A DNA stretch of 64,000 nucleotides from Pseudomonas cuatrocienegasensis (GTDB taxonomy: Bacteria > Pseudomonadota > Gammaproteobacteria > Pseudomonadales > Pseudomonadaceae): assembly GCF_900110925.1 (NCBI RefSeq), contig NZ_FOFP01000007.1:181189-245188 (forward strand). The letters are read 5' to 3'. The position numbers were made by a program, and so were the translations under genes. Shown piece after piece: positions 18,134 through 27,046 of this stretch. The notes below the pieces were generated by a model. The model was given only the letters and a program-made list of their open reading frames with translations. It was not told where the DNA came from and did no database searches. Numbering within the stretch: the first letter of the stretch is position 1; the number at the start of each line of letters is the position of its first letter.

Positions 18134-19132
18134 TCAGGGCATCAGCTCAGATGCGCTCGACTCTGCGCTCCACCAAGGCGCCGGCTGGCGACCCCGGAAC
18201 AGCACCTGCTGGGCCGGCACGCGGCTGTACCATTTGGACACCCCGCGCACTTCTACCTGGTGGGTCGTGCGGTACAGGGTGTCGTCCAGACGCACCTCTA
18301 TGCCGAGCAGAAAGTGATCGCTGCTGAGCACCAGACCTTCGGTCAAGCGGTTGTACGTGGCGTCATCCAGCGCGCCCAGAGACTGGCGCAGCTGGGCGGA
18401 ATCGCGATAACCCTCTGCTGGGCGTGCGCTGATTAAGCGTGTGAGCAGCGAGCTGGGCAGTTCGCCTTCATACAGTGCCTCCAGCAACGGCAGATCGTTG
18501 AGCGTCACGGCATTGGCATTCAGTTGCCAGGCGCCGGTATCCGGCAGTGCGCAGAGTTGCGGATGACGCAGGTAGCGCTGTGGGTCAGTGGGCGGCAGCA
18601 GATTCAGCTCGCTGGTTTCATGCAGTAACTGGTTGGCCGCGAGCCAGGCACTGCCGTGGCGCAGGTATTCTGCGCTCTCGGCACCGAGCAGGTTGGTTTG
18701 CTGATCGTTATCGACCCAGTCGGCCACCTGCTGCGTCAACCGGTCACTGGCCATGTCGCCACCCAGCACCAGGTTGAGCTGGCGCCTGGCCCGTTGGCTG
18801 TCCCCGCCCGCGAGCGCATTGAGGTTGAAGCAGGTGCGTTGGTCGCGCAGCAGCAGGCGTGCTTCGCCACCTTCGAAGCGATATGGCAGCGGCAAGCCGC
18901 GAATAGCCTGCCAATACAAGGGACTCTCGCGCCAGCGCGGGTCGCGCATGGCCTGCACGGCAAACGCCCGTACAGCGCTATCCACGGCGCGCGCCTGCAC
19001 TCGCTGCTGGAGCAGGCGCGTGCGCTCGATCTCCTCCCGCCCCTGTACGGCCAGCCAACTCAAGCCACCGGTCAACAGCGCGAGCGCCATCAGCACCATC
19101 AACAGGGCTACACCGCGCTGCGTTTTTTTCAT
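18134..19132 (-). CDS. gspK: type II secretion minor pseudopilin K, displaced from its operon
   Basis: This 332-residue protein begins KKTQRG|VALLMVLMALALLTGG, a pseudopilin cleavage site in which Glu +5 is replaced (Met/Val), as is typical of GspK. It has the large GspK domain with ARLLLRDQRTCFNLNALAGG, a QVADWVDNDQQ metal-site region and SELNLLPP. GspK caps the pseudopilus tip. It belongs between gspJ and gspL but lies here, convergent with phoX and about 10 kb from that junction, with its own upstream region (19133-19223). The T2SS operon has no other gspK, so this copy is presumably the functional one. Confidence 0.93.
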   Translation of the reverse strand: MKKTQRGVALLMVLMALALLTGGLSWLAVQGREEIERTRLLQQRVQARAVDSAVRAFAVQAMRDPRWRESPLYWQAIRGLPLPYRFEGGEARLLLRDQRTCFNLNALAGGDSQRARRQLNLVLGGDMASDRLTQQVADWVDNDQQTNLLGAESAEYLRHGSAWLAANQLLHETSELNLLPPTDPQRYLRHPQLCALPDTGAWQLNANAVTLNDLPLLEALYEGELPSSLLTRLISARPAEGYRDSAQLRQSLGALDDATYNRLTEGLVLSSDHFLLGIEVRLDDTLYRTTHQVEVRGVSKWYSRVPAQQVLFRGRQPAPWWSAESSASELMP

Positions 19133-19223
19133 TCAGCCTGATCCGTCATTTGTTTAACGGGGCAGTAAACCGGGTAAAGGTTGCAACAACGTGGCAAAGC
19201 GCAGAGGGCCTTTGCTTGATCGG

Positions 19224-19257
19224 TAAAAACACAAACCCGGCACGGGGCCGGGTTTGT
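19224..19257 (-). terminator. intrinsic terminator of fumarase
   Basis: On the minus strand a 10-bp stem (acaaacccgg / ccgggtttgt) is followed by a short T run, 19 bases after the fumarase stop. It isolates fumarase from gspK. Confidence 0.85.
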
Positions 19258-19275
19258 GGGGTAGCAGTGGAGCGT

Positions 19276-20799
19276 TTACTTGATCTCGACCGCCAGACTG
19301 TCGGCGATCTTCTTGTTCCAGATGGCCGGGCCGGTGATGTGCACCGACTCGCCATTGGTGTCGACCGCCACGGTGACGGGCATGTCTTTTACGTCGAACT
19401 CGTAGATGGCTTCCATACCCAGTTCGGCGAAGGCCACCACGCGCGATTTCTTGATCGCCTGGGCGACCAGGTACGCAGCGCCGCCGACGGCCATCAGGTA
19501 CACGGCCTTGTTGTCCTTGATCGCTTCGATGGCAATCGGGCCGCGCTCGGATTTACCGATCATGCCGAGCAGGCCGGTGCTTTCGAGGATCTGCCGGGTG
19601 AACTTGTCCATGCGCGTGGCGGTGGTCGGGCCGGCTGGGCCGACCACTTCTTCGCGCACCGGATCGACCGGACCAACGTAGTAGATGAAGCGGCCCTTGA
19701 GGTCCACCGGCAGCGCTTCGCCTTTGTTCAGCATGTCGACCATGCGCTTGTGCGCAGCGTCGCGGCCGGTGAGCATCTTGCCGTTGAGCAGCACGGTTTC
19801 GCCCGGCTTCCAGCTCTGCACGTCTTCCGGGGTCAGGGTGTCGAGGTCGACGCGGCGGGCGCTTGGACCGGCTTCCCAGACGATTTCCGGGTAGGCGGAC
19901 AGGTTCGGCGCTTCCAGCTCGGCCGGGCCGCTGCCATCGAGCACGAAGTGGGCGTGGCGGGTGGCGGCGCAGTTGGGGATCATGCACACCGGCAGGCTGG
20001 CGGCGTGGGTCGGGTAATCCATGATCTTCACGTCGAGCACGGTGGTCAGGCCGCCCAGGCCCTGGGCGCCGATGCCCAGTTGGTTGACCTTCTCGAACAG
20101 CTCCAGGCGCAGTTCTTCGATGCGGTTCTGCGGACCACGGGCCTGCAGTTCATGGATGTCGATGTGCTCCATGAGCACTTCCTTGGCCATCACTGCGGCC
20201 TTCTCGGCGGTACCGCCGATGCCGATGCCGAGCATGCCTGGCGGGCACCAGCCGGCGCCCATGGTTGGCACGGTTTTCAGGACCCAGTCGACGATCGAGT
20301 CGGACGGGTTGAGCATGGCCATCTTTGATTTGTTCTCGGAGCCGCCGCCTTTGGCTGCGACGTCCACTTCCACCTTGTCGCCAGGGACTATGGAGTAGTG
20401 GATGACGGCCGGGGTGTTGTCCTTGGTGTTCTTACGCGCGCCGGCCGGATCGGCGAGGATCGAGGCGCGCAGGACGTTTTCCGGCAGGTTGTAGGCGCGG
20501 CGTACGCCTTCGTTGATCATGTCGTCGACGCTCATGGTCGCGCCGGTCCACTGCACATCCATGCCCACACGGATAAACACGGTGACGATGCCGGTGTCCT
20601 GGCAGATCGGCCGGTGGCCGGTGGCGCACATGCGCGAGTTGATCAGGATCTGCGCCATGGAGTCACGGGCGGCCGGCGACTCTTCGCGCAGGTAGGCCTC
20701 GTGCATCGCCTGGATGAAATCGGTGGGGTGGTAATAAGAGATGAACTGCAGGGCATCGGCGACGCTCTGGATAAGATCGTCTTGCTTGATCACGGTCAT
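19276..20799 (-). CDS. fumA: class I (4Fe-4S) fumarate hydratase
   Basis: This 507-residue fumarase of the oxygen-sensitive class I family catalyses reversible hydration of fumarate to L-malate in the TCA cycle. It is full length, with the alpha-type domain (cluster Cys in RMCATGHRPICQDTG, CPPGMLGIG and PVCMIPNCAATRHAH) fused to the beta-type domain (VGPAGPTTATRMD, AVGGAAYLVAQAI). The symbol follows the E. coli class I enzymes; Pseudomonas annotations vary. The start has a good site (gaggagcgcccagc ATG). It has its own terminator, and a mobile element copy lies upstream between it and the diguanylate cyclase gene. Confidence 0.95.
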   Translation of the reverse strand: MTVIKQDDLIQSVADALQFISYYHPTDFIQAMHEAYLREESPAARDSMAQILINSRMCATGHRPICQDTGIVTVFIRVGMDVQWTGATMSVDDMINEGVRRAYNLPENVLRASILADPAGARKNTKDNTPAVIHYSIVPGDKVEVDVAAKGGGSENKSKMAMLNPSDSIVDWVLKTVPTMGAGWCPPGMLGIGIGGTAEKAAVMAKEVLMEHIDIHELQARGPQNRIEELRLELFEKVNQLGIGAQGLGGLTTVLDVKIMDYPTHAASLPVCMIPNCAATRHAHFVLDGSGPAELEAPNLSAYPEIVWEAGPSARRVDLDTLTPEDVQSWKPGETVLLNGKMLTGRDAAHKRMVDMLNKGEALPVDLKGRFIYYVGPVDPVREEVVGPAGPTTATRMDKFTRQILESTGLLGMIGKSERGPIAIEAIKDNKAVYLMAVGGAAYLVAQAIKKSRVVAFAELGMEAIYEFDVKDMPVTVAVDTNGESVHITGPAIWNKKIADSLAVEIK

Positions 20800-20898
20800 G
20801 CTGGGCGCTCCTCTATTCAGGGAACATCTATAAGGAAGCGCCGCACTGAGCGTCGGCGCAACTGCGTAAAAAAGGCGCGGCAGTATAACGTACCCTTA

Positions 20899-21228
20899 GG
20901 GTCTGTTGACGTTTCGTTCGCGGCCGCGCCGGAGCCCGTTTTAGCGCGAGGCAAGGCACGAGATGCGAAGTTTAGCTGGCTAAATGAGCCATCGAGAAAC
21001 GCAGCATCGCGCTAAAACGGGCCCGGCCCTTCGGGTGGGGCCGCCTAGGTTGCGCGCAAAATCTCGCCATGCGTTGTTGGAGGACTTGGCAAGGGAATAA
21101 CCATTCCCTGCGTCCTCCGCAATCCCCATGGATGGGGTGAATGCCGCAAGCCCGCCGGGAGCGGGCGCGGCCTAGCCTGGCGAGATTTTTCGCGGCAACG
21201 CGGCTTGCGACGAAACGTCAACAGACCC
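20899..21228. mobile_element. MITE-like element, copy A
   Basis: A 330-bp non-autonomous element. The ends are near-perfect inverted repeats (gggtctgttgacgtttcgt at the left; its reverse complement ends at 21228), flanked by TA on each side (20897-20898, 21229-21230). The left arm holds a 16-bp perfect stem (20934-20949 with 21007-21022) capped by tttagc-tg-gctaaa. The right arm pairs aaaatctcgcca with tggcgagattttt and contains a second hairpin around aagggaataaccattccct. It codes for nothing credible. It lies between the fumarase and diguanylate cyclase promoters. Copies B and C are elsewhere in the window. Confidence 0.9.
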
Positions 21229-21344
21229 TAAGCCTTGCGGACACTTGCCGCGGCAATAGCGACCACGCAGACGCCATACAATAGCCTAGGTTTTTTGTGA
21301 GCTCAGGCGTAGAGTTGGCCGGATGCCATTATGGGACGGAGCCC

Positions 21345-22472
21345 ATGACTCGAAGCAGTCAGCGCACCAGTCAGCGTACCCTACAAAGCCTTTTGCTGAA
21401 GCGCTTCGGCATGGCAGTGGCAAGCTATGTCCTGGTTTTTGTGGTGTGCCTGGTTGGCGGCTACAACGGGCTACTCACTGGCACCCCCGTGCTTTATCTG
21501 CTGCTGATTGGCGTCATCGTGCTGAGCCAGGCGCTGTTTTTCTGGTTGTTCGTGAGTGCGCGCAACCTGCGTTTTCGCGACCCCAGTCTGACCGAAGCAC
21601 AGGTGCTGGTAGCGCTGACCTGGCTCGGCGCTTTGCTCAGCTTGCTCGATGAAGGGCGCGGTACGCTGTTGGCGCTCTATGTTCTGGTGATGCTGTTCGG
21701 CGTGTTCCAGTTGCGATCCCGGGTCTTCGCTCGTTGCGCGCTCTTTGCCTTTTGCTCGTTCAGCGCGATCAATCTGTATGAGGCCTACACCTATACGCTC
21801 GGCAGCCCAGGCCTGGCAGCGATGCAGGTATTCACCCTGGCTGTGCTGCTGCTCTGGCTGTGCCTGTTTGCCAATTACATGCAAACCATGCGTCAGCGTA
21901 TGCGCCAGCGCCGTTTCGCGCTGCAAGCGCATCAGGACACCTTGCGCGGCATGATGCGCCAGCTCGAAGACCTGGTGGCGACCGACGAACTGACAGGCCT
22001 GTGCAACCGCCGACATTTTCTGCACCTGGCTACGCGCGCGCTTGAGGAGCTACAGCCTGAAAGCCGCCTAGGTCTGGCACTGATCGACCTGGACCATTTC
22101 AAGCGCATCAACGATGTTCACGGTCACGCTGCTGGCGACCGGGTGTTGCAGATGTTCGCGGGCGTGGCCCGGGCCTGTTTGCGTGATGGCGACACCATCG
22201 CCCGTTATGGCGGTGAGGAATTCGTGCTGCTACTGCCCAATGCTGACAGTGACCAGGTCGCCAGTTGCTGCGAGCGTTTGCGCGAAGCCTTCGCCCAGGC
22301 TGAACCGATTGGCATTAAAGTGGACAATCTCAGCCTATCCATTGGCATGACCCTGATGACCTCGAACGACAACCTCGACGACGCCTTGCAGCGTGCCGAC
22401 CAAGCCCTCTATCAGGCCAAGCGGGGCGGCCGTAATCGTTGCGCGGCCGCCTGGGAGGACAGCGGTGCCTGA
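21345..22472 (+). CDS. membrane-bound diguanylate cyclase (GGDEF)
   Basis: This 375-residue protein makes the second messenger c-di-GMP from GTP. About six hydrophobic segments (~18-190) form a membrane sensor module, followed by a GGDEF domain (~210-370) with RYGGEEFVLLLP as the active site and an RxxD inhibitory site (RDGD) five residues before it, so product inhibition is likely. LALIDLDHFKRINDVHGH is the conserved metal and nucleotide-binding stretch. I chose MTRSSQRT at 21345 (preceded by GGACGGAG) over an earlier in-frame start. The stop overlaps the start of the next gene. Confidence 0.9.
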   Translation: MTRSSQRTSQRTLQSLLLKRFGMAVASYVLVFVVCLVGGYNGLLTGTPVLYLLLIGVIVLSQALFFWLFVSARNLRFRDPSLTEAQVLVALTWLGALLSLLDEGRGTLLALYVLVMLFGVFQLRSRVFARCALFAFCSFSAINLYEAYTYTLGSPGLAAMQVFTLAVLLLWLCLFANYMQTMRQRMRQRRFALQAHQDTLRGMMRQLEDLVATDELTGLCNRRHFLHLATRALEELQPESRLGLALIDLDHFKRINDVHGHAAGDRVLQMFAGVARACLRDGDTIARYGGEEFVLLLPNADSDQVASCCERLREAFAQAEPIGIKVDNLSLSIGMTLMTSNDNLDDALQRADQALYQAKRGGRNRCAAAWEDSGA

Positions 22473-23406
22473 GTTGCGGGTCGGTACCCAGTGTTTCAGC
22501 GTGACCGTGGGGCGTAACCTGCTCGATGCATTGCTGCAGGCGGGGATCGAGCTGCCCCACAGCTGCCGCGCCGGTAGCTGCCATGCCTGCCAGGTCCGCT
22601 GCCTGGCGGGGACGCCGCAGGATGCCAGGCCTGACGCACTGACGCCGGCCGTACGAGAGCAGGGCTGGCGCCTGGCCTGCCAGTGTCAGGTGGTAGAAGA
22701 TCTTGAGGTTGTCCCCTTCGACCCTAAGCGCGATGGCCGCGAGGCGCGGGTACTCGCCTGTGACTGGCTGACTGACGACGTGTTGCGCCTGCGCCTCGAA
22801 CCATTGCAGCCGTTGCGCTATCGCGCCGGTCAGCATCTGCTGCTATGGAGTGCCGAGGGGATTGCGCGGCCTTATTCGCTGGCCAGCCTGCCCGGTGAAG
22901 ACCCTTGGCTGGAGTTTCATCTTGATTGTCGTCACGCTGGCGCCTTCTGCTCGACTGCCCGGCGCCTGCAGCCTGGTGATGTGCTGCGTCTGGGGCAGTT
23001 GAGCGCCGGCGCGCTGCACTACGATGCTGACTGGCAGGCCCGCACGCTCTGGCTGATCGGCAGCGGTACGGGACTGGCGCCGCTGTATGGCGTACTGCGT
23101 GAGGCGCTACGCCAGGAGCACCAAGGGCCGATCCGCTTGATTCACCTGGCGCACGACAAGGCGGCGCACTACCTGGCTGAGCCCTTGATGCAGCTCGCCG
23201 AGCAGCATGCCCAGCTGCGTGTCGAGCTTATCACTGCGGCCGAGCTGCCAGAGGCTTTGGCCGAACTGCGGCTTGTCGCCCGGCGAAGTCAGGCCTTACT
23301 CTGCGGCCAGCCCGAACGCGTAGAGGATATTGCGCGCCGGCTCTACCTCGCTGGCGTGCCGCGTAATCAGGTGCTTGCCGACCTGTTCCTGCCGCCCGCC
23401 TGCTGA
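22465..23406 (+). CDS. ferredoxin-type 2Fe-2S / FAD oxidoreductase (CDP-glucoseen reductase-like)
   Basis: This 313-residue electron-transfer reductase has an N-terminal plant-type 2Fe-2S domain (CRAGSCHAC-x2-C spacing then C in LACQCQ), an FAD-binding domain (RPYSLAS) and an NAD-binding domain (LIGSGTGLAPLYGVLREA). The architecture matches phenol hydroxylase reductases and AscD-type CDP-6-deoxyglucoseen reductases; the partner is unknown. Start GTG at 22465 is supported by a strong GGAGGA four bases upstream and overlaps the cyclase gene by 8 bases, so the two are coupled. The next gene follows by 30 bases. Confidence 0.85.
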   Translation: MPELRVGTQCFSVTVGRNLLDALLQAGIELPHSCRAGSCHACQVRCLAGTPQDARPDALTPAVREQGWRLACQCQVVEDLEVVPFDPKRDGREARVLACDWLTDDVLRLRLEPLQPLRYRAGQHLLLWSAEGIARPYSLASLPGEDPWLEFHLDCRHAGAFCSTARRLQPGDVLRLGQLSAGALHYDADWQARTLWLIGSGTGLAPLYGVLREALRQEHQGPIRLIHLAHDKAAHYLAEPLMQLAEQHAQLRVELITAAELPEALAELRLVARRSQALLCGQPERVEDIARRLYLAGVPRNQVLADLFLPPAC

Positions 23407-23436
23407 GCCCTCGTTGGTCTGTATGAGGCATGCTCC

Positions 23437-24207
23437 ATGGCCGAATCCCACCTGCTGGTCGAGCGCGAGCCCGGCCTGTTGACCCTGCGCCTGAACCGGG
23501 CCGAGAAGAAAAACGCCCTCACGCGCGATCTGTATGCGCGCCTCGCCGAAGCGTTGCAGCAGGCAGCCGAGGACAGCAGTGTACGTGCGGTGCTGCTTAC
23601 TGGCGGTGAGCAGTGCTTTACCAGTGGCAACGACGTCGCTGACTTTCTTCAGGCGCCGCCCACCGGGCAGGACAGCGAAGTCTTTCTATTTATGCGCGCG
23701 TTGTTCGAGTTCCCCAAACCGATTGTGGCTGCAGTCAGCGGGCCGGCCGTGGGCATCGGCACCACGCTGTTGCTGCATTGTGATCTGGTCTATGTCAGCC
23801 GTTGCGCCGCGCTGCGCATGCCTTTCGTCAACCTTGGCCTGTGCCCCGAGTTCGGTTCCAGCCTGATCCTGCCGCGCCTGCTCGGCCAGGTCCGTGCCGC
23901 CGAGTTGCTGCTTCTTGGTGAGGGGTTTAGCGGCGAGCAGGCGGCCGCCTGGGGGATTGTCAATGCCGTGCTGGAAGATGGCGCCGCGACCTTGAACAAA
24001 GCCCGTGAGGTGGCGCTGGCTTTTACCCGTCTGCCCCCGGCGGCGGTAGCAGACAGCAAGCGACTGCTGCGCGCGCCCGAGCGCGAGCGGCTGCGCCAGG
24101 TTATCGAGGAGGAGGGCGCACTCTTTACCAAACGCCTGCACTCACCGGAGGCCCGCGAGGCGCTAATGGCTTTTATGCAGCGGCGCACGCCGAACTTTGC
24201 GGCCTGA
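23437..24207 (+). CDS. enoyl-CoA hydratase/isomerase family protein
   Basis: This 256-residue crotonase-fold protein has RAEKKNALTRDLYA, the oxyanion-hole segment ALPVA-equivalent CFTSGNDVADFLQ, and VSGPAVGIGTTLLLHCDLVYVS with FVNLGLCPEFGSSL. The Glu at LCPE corresponds to one of the two catalytic acids of hydratases; the other is not evident, so an isomerase or other acyl-CoA activity is possible. It closes a three-gene run with the cyclase and reductase and is followed by a bidirectional terminator. Confidence 0.88.
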   Translation: MAESHLLVEREPGLLTLRLNRAEKKNALTRDLYARLAEALQQAAEDSSVRAVLLTGGEQCFTSGNDVADFLQAPPTGQDSEVFLFMRALFEFPKPIVAAVSGPAVGIGTTLLLHCDLVYVSRCAALRMPFVNLGLCPEFGSSLILPRLLGQVRAAELLLLGEGFSGEQAAAWGIVNAVLEDGAATLNKAREVALAFTRLPPAAVADSKRLLRAPERERLRQVIEEEGALFTKRLHSPEAREALMAFMQRRTPNFAA

Positions 24208-24234
24208 GGGGGTGGGGCGGCAAAAGATTCAGGC

Positions 24235-24273
24235 AAAAAAACGCCGCGATCTCCAGTGGAGTCGCGGCGTTTT
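24235..24273. terminator. bidirectional terminator between enoyl-CoA hydratase gene and pykA
   Basis: Ten-bp stem (aacgccgcga / tcgcggcgtt) with an A run before it and a T run after it, so it can stop transcription from both converging genes. Confidence 0.9.
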
Positions 24274-24324
24274 GCTGACTACAGGTGTCGCACGTAAAGC
24301 ACGACCTGCGTGTCACCCAGCTGC

Positions 24325-25776
24325 TTACACCAGGGCTTCACCGACATGCAGAATCTTCATGCCGTTGGTGCCGCCGATGGTGTGGTAGCTGTCGCCCTTG
24401 GTCAGGATCACCCAGTCGCCCGGCTCCACCAGACCACGCTTGAGCAGCTCGTCTACGGCTGCCTGGCTGACTTCGCCAGGTTGCAGCGCTGCGGGATCGA
24501 AGGGAATGGTGTAGACGCCGCGGAACATCGCCGCACGGGCCTGGGTGGCGCGGTGTGGTGAGAACGAGAAGATCGGCACCGAGGAGCGGATGCGCGACAT
24601 GATCAGCGGTGTATAACCGCTTTCGGTCAGCGCGATGATCGCTTTCACCCCAGGGAAATGGTTGGCCGTGTACATGGCCGCCAGGGCGATGCTTTCGTCG
24701 CAGCGCTCGAACTCGGTGCCAATGCGGTGGCTGGATTTCTTGCTGGTTGGGTGCTTTTCCGCGCCCAGGCAGATGCGTGCCATGGCCTGTACCGCTTCGA
24801 GCGGGTAGGCGCCGGCGGCGCTTTCGGCCGAGAGCATCACCGCGTCGGTGTAGTCGAGCACGGCGTTGGCCACGTCGGAGACTTCCGCGCGGGTCGGCAT
24901 CGGGTTCTGGATCATCGACTCCATCATCTGCGTAGCCGTGATCACCGCCTTGTTGTGGCGGCGGGCGTGCAGAATGATTTTCTTCTGGATGCCGCACAGC
25001 TCGGCATCGCCGATCTCTACGCCGAGGTCGCCACGGGCCACCATGACCGCGTCGCTGGCGCGGATCAGACCGTCGAGGGTTTCGTCGTCGGCCACGGCTT
25101 CGGCGCGTTCGATTTTCGCCACCAGCCAGGCGGTACCACCGGATTCGTCACGCAGCTTGCGCGCGTATTCCATATCCGCAGCGTCGCGCGGGAAGGACAC
25201 GGCCAGGTAGTCGAGGTCCATTTCCGCGGCGAGCTTGATGTCGGCCTTGTCTTTCTCGGTCAATGCCGGCGCCGTCAGGCCACCGCCACGGCGGTTGATG
25301 CCCTTGTGGTCGGACAGCGGACCACCGATCACCACCACGCAATGCAATGCATCGGCCGAGGTCGACTCGACCCGTACCACGACACGGCCGTCGTCGAGCA
25401 GCAGCTCGTCACCTACGCCGCAGTCCTTGACCAGGTCCGGGTAGTCGATACCGACGATTTCCTGGGTACCGGCGGTACGCGAATGGCTGGTGGAGAACGT
25501 GAAGTGATCACCCACTTTCAGTTCGATGCGTTTGTCAGCGAACTTGGCGATACGGATCTTCGGCCCTTGCAGGTCACCGAGCAGGGCAACGTGCCGGCCA
25601 TGCTTGGCGGCCAGGTCGCGGACCAGCTTGGCGCGCGCCTTGTGCTCGTCGGGCGAGCCGTGAGAGAAGTTCAGGCGGGCCACATCGAGGCCGGCGAGGA
25701 TCAGTTGTTCGAGTACTTCGGGCGAGTTGCTGGACGGGCCAAGGGTGGCGACGATTTTGGTACGGCGAAAGGTCAT
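24325..25776 (-). CDS. pykA: pyruvate kinase
   Basis: This 483-residue enzyme catalyses phosphoenolpyruvate plus ADP to pyruvate plus ATP, the last step of glycolysis. It has RRTKIVATLGPSS, RLNFSHGSPDEH, GDLQGPKIRI, the active-site Lys in WLVAKIERAEAV, MVARGDLGVEIG, TQMMESMIQNPMPTRAEVSDVANAVLD (metal and substrate region) and a C-terminal allosteric domain. Length and sequence match the PykA-type enzyme of Pseudomonas. The start follows CAGGAGTCTGCGC. Confidence 0.95.
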   Translation of the reverse strand: MTFRRTKIVATLGPSSNSPEVLEQLILAGLDVARLNFSHGSPDEHKARAKLVRDLAAKHGRHVALLGDLQGPKIRIAKFADKRIELKVGDHFTFSTSHSRTAGTQEIVGIDYPDLVKDCGVGDELLLDDGRVVVRVESTSADALHCVVVIGGPLSDHKGINRRGGGLTAPALTEKDKADIKLAAEMDLDYLAVSFPRDAADMEYARKLRDESGGTAWLVAKIERAEAVADDETLDGLIRASDAVMVARGDLGVEIGDAELCGIQKKIILHARRHNKAVITATQMMESMIQNPMPTRAEVSDVANAVLDYTDAVMLSAESAAGAYPLEAVQAMARICLGAEKHPTSKKSSHRIGTEFERCDESIALAAMYTANHFPGVKAIIALTESGYTPLIMSRIRSSVPIFSFSPHRATQARAAMFRGVYTIPFDPAALQPGEVSQAAVDELLKRGLVEPGDWVILTKGDSYHTIGGTNGMKILHVGEALV

Positions 25777-25977
25777 GCGCAGACTCCTGAGTTGAAGCTC
25801 GTAGCGAGGCTACTACGCCACCGCGCTGTAGTCATTGTTCGTCTGCACTACCTTGCGCCTGCTTTGTGCACATTAAATGGTGCGCATAGCCTGTGGACGA
25901 ATATGCCCCGTCGGCCTGATATGGGCTGCAGTTTTTCGCGCACCAGTCGATACACTGCCCAGTGAAGGAGAGACGTT

Positions 25978-26352
25978 ATGCGCACTGTGCTGTTTGTGAT
26001 CGCGGTACTGAGTACCGCAGGCTGTACCCGGATGTCGCTCGATCATCACCTTAATAATGCCTACCGGGCCTATAACGAAGGTGAGTGCGAGCAGGTCATG
26101 CTGGAGTTGTCCCAGGCCGAGCGCAAGAGTCGCTCGCGCAGCTACCTGCAACCGGAAATCTCGTTGTTGCGCGGGCAGTGCCTGGAGCGCCAGAACCTGT
26201 ACGTCGATGCGGCGCAGACCTACCGGTTTATCGTCACTCGCTTTCCGGGCAGCGAGTACGCCTACCGTGCCCACGCGCGGCTGGACACCTTGCAGCAGTT
26301 GGGGCATTACAGCAGCGCCGAGCCAGCACGGCCAAGCCCGGCAAAACCCTAG
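25978..26352 (+). CDS. small TPR-type lipoprotein
   Basis: A 124-residue lipoprotein with signal peptide and lipobox (LFVIAVLSTAGC), then helical TPR-like sequence (NNAYRAYNEGECEQVMLELSQAE; YVDAAQTYRFIVTRFPGSEYAYRAHARLD) reminiscent of BamD/YbgF-type tetratricopeptide lipoproteins. The start follows AAGGAGAGACGTT. The TAG stop sits exactly at the left border of the 161-bp MITE, so the present C terminus (PSPAKP) may be shaped by the insertion. Function unknown. Confidence 0.78.
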   Translation: MRTVLFVIAVLSTAGCTRMSLDHHLNNAYRAYNEGECEQVMLELSQAERKSRSRSYLQPEISLLRGQCLERQNLYVDAAQTYRFIVTRFPGSEYAYRAHARLDTLQQLGHYSSAEPARPSPAKP

Positions 26353-26512
26353 GAGCCTGTCGGGCTTAACCGTCCGTAGCGAGGGGAAGTCGGTTTGAGT
26401 CAGTTTTGTTGCTCTTTCGAGGCGAATAGCGAGCTATTTAACGAGAAAGAGCGGCAAAAATGGCCATATCCGGCTTTTCCGCAGTAGGACAGTGTTAAGT
26501 CTGACAGGCTCC
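26352..26512. mobile_element. 161-bp palindromic MITE
   Basis: The ends are inverted repeats: ggagcctgtcgggcttaac at the left against the complement of gttaagtctgacaggctcc at the right, 17 of 19 matching. TA flanks both sides (26350-26351, 26513-26514), consistent with a TA target duplication. The interior is also palindromic: ttgctctttcgaggcgaatagc pairs imperfectly with gctatttaacgagaaagagcggc, so the strand can fold into one long hairpin. It is distinct in sequence from copies A to C. No coding potential. Confidence 0.88.
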
Positions 26513-26564
26513 TATCTCCAGCCCGTGCGGCTACACTGGGACGCCAGGTCAGGGAGAACGGGGT

Positions 26565-26987
26565 ATGCGGTTACTGTGGTGTGTGCTGTTGCTGCCCGCG
26601 TTGGCGAGCGCGGAGATCTATCGTTGGGTGGACGCCAACGGCCAGGTGCATTTTGGCCAACGTCCAGGCAGTGCGGCGGCCGAGGCCGTGACGGTCGAAC
26701 CGCAGGTGGTCGAGCGCGATGCCGCTACTCGCGAACGCGAGGTCCGTACCCAGCGTTTCTACGATGCGCGCCGCGAGGAGCAATCCAGGGCTGCGGCCCA
26801 AGCCTTTGAACGCAAGGCGAGCAAGGCCCGCGAATGCAGTGAGTGGCGCAGCAGGCTGGCGCAAATGCCTGAGGGGCGGCGCTATTTCAAGGCCGAAGCC
26901 GATGGTCAGCGCAGCTATTACAGTGACGCCGAACTCGACGCCGCTCGTCGCGAATTGCGCAATCAGCTGGCTCTACACTGCTCCTGA
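26565..26987 (+). CDS. DUF4124 domain periplasmic protein
   Basis: A 140-residue protein with a signal peptide (MRLLWCVLLLPALASA) followed by the DUF4124 signature EIYRWVDANGQVHFGQRPG and an Arg/Glu-rich helical tail with two Cys (ECSEW, LHCS) that could pair. DUF4124 proteins are common in Pseudomonas and have no established function. The start is preceded by AGGGAGAACGGGGT. Confidence 0.82.
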   Translation: MRLLWCVLLLPALASAEIYRWVDANGQVHFGQRPGSAAAEAVTVEPQVVERDAATREREVRTQRFYDARREEQSRAAAQAFERKASKARECSEWRSRLAQMPEGRRYFKAEADGQRSYYSDAELDAARRELRNQLALHCS

Positions 26988-27046
26988 GCTGGTCGGTTGG
27001 CGTCCTGCGGGCCATACTCTCCGCACTTGTCTAGCGATTTGCCATC

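Noticed and set aside
23790..24236. Minus-strand frames opposite the enoyl-CoA hydratase gene
   Set aside because: Antisense shadows without a ribosome site or domain.
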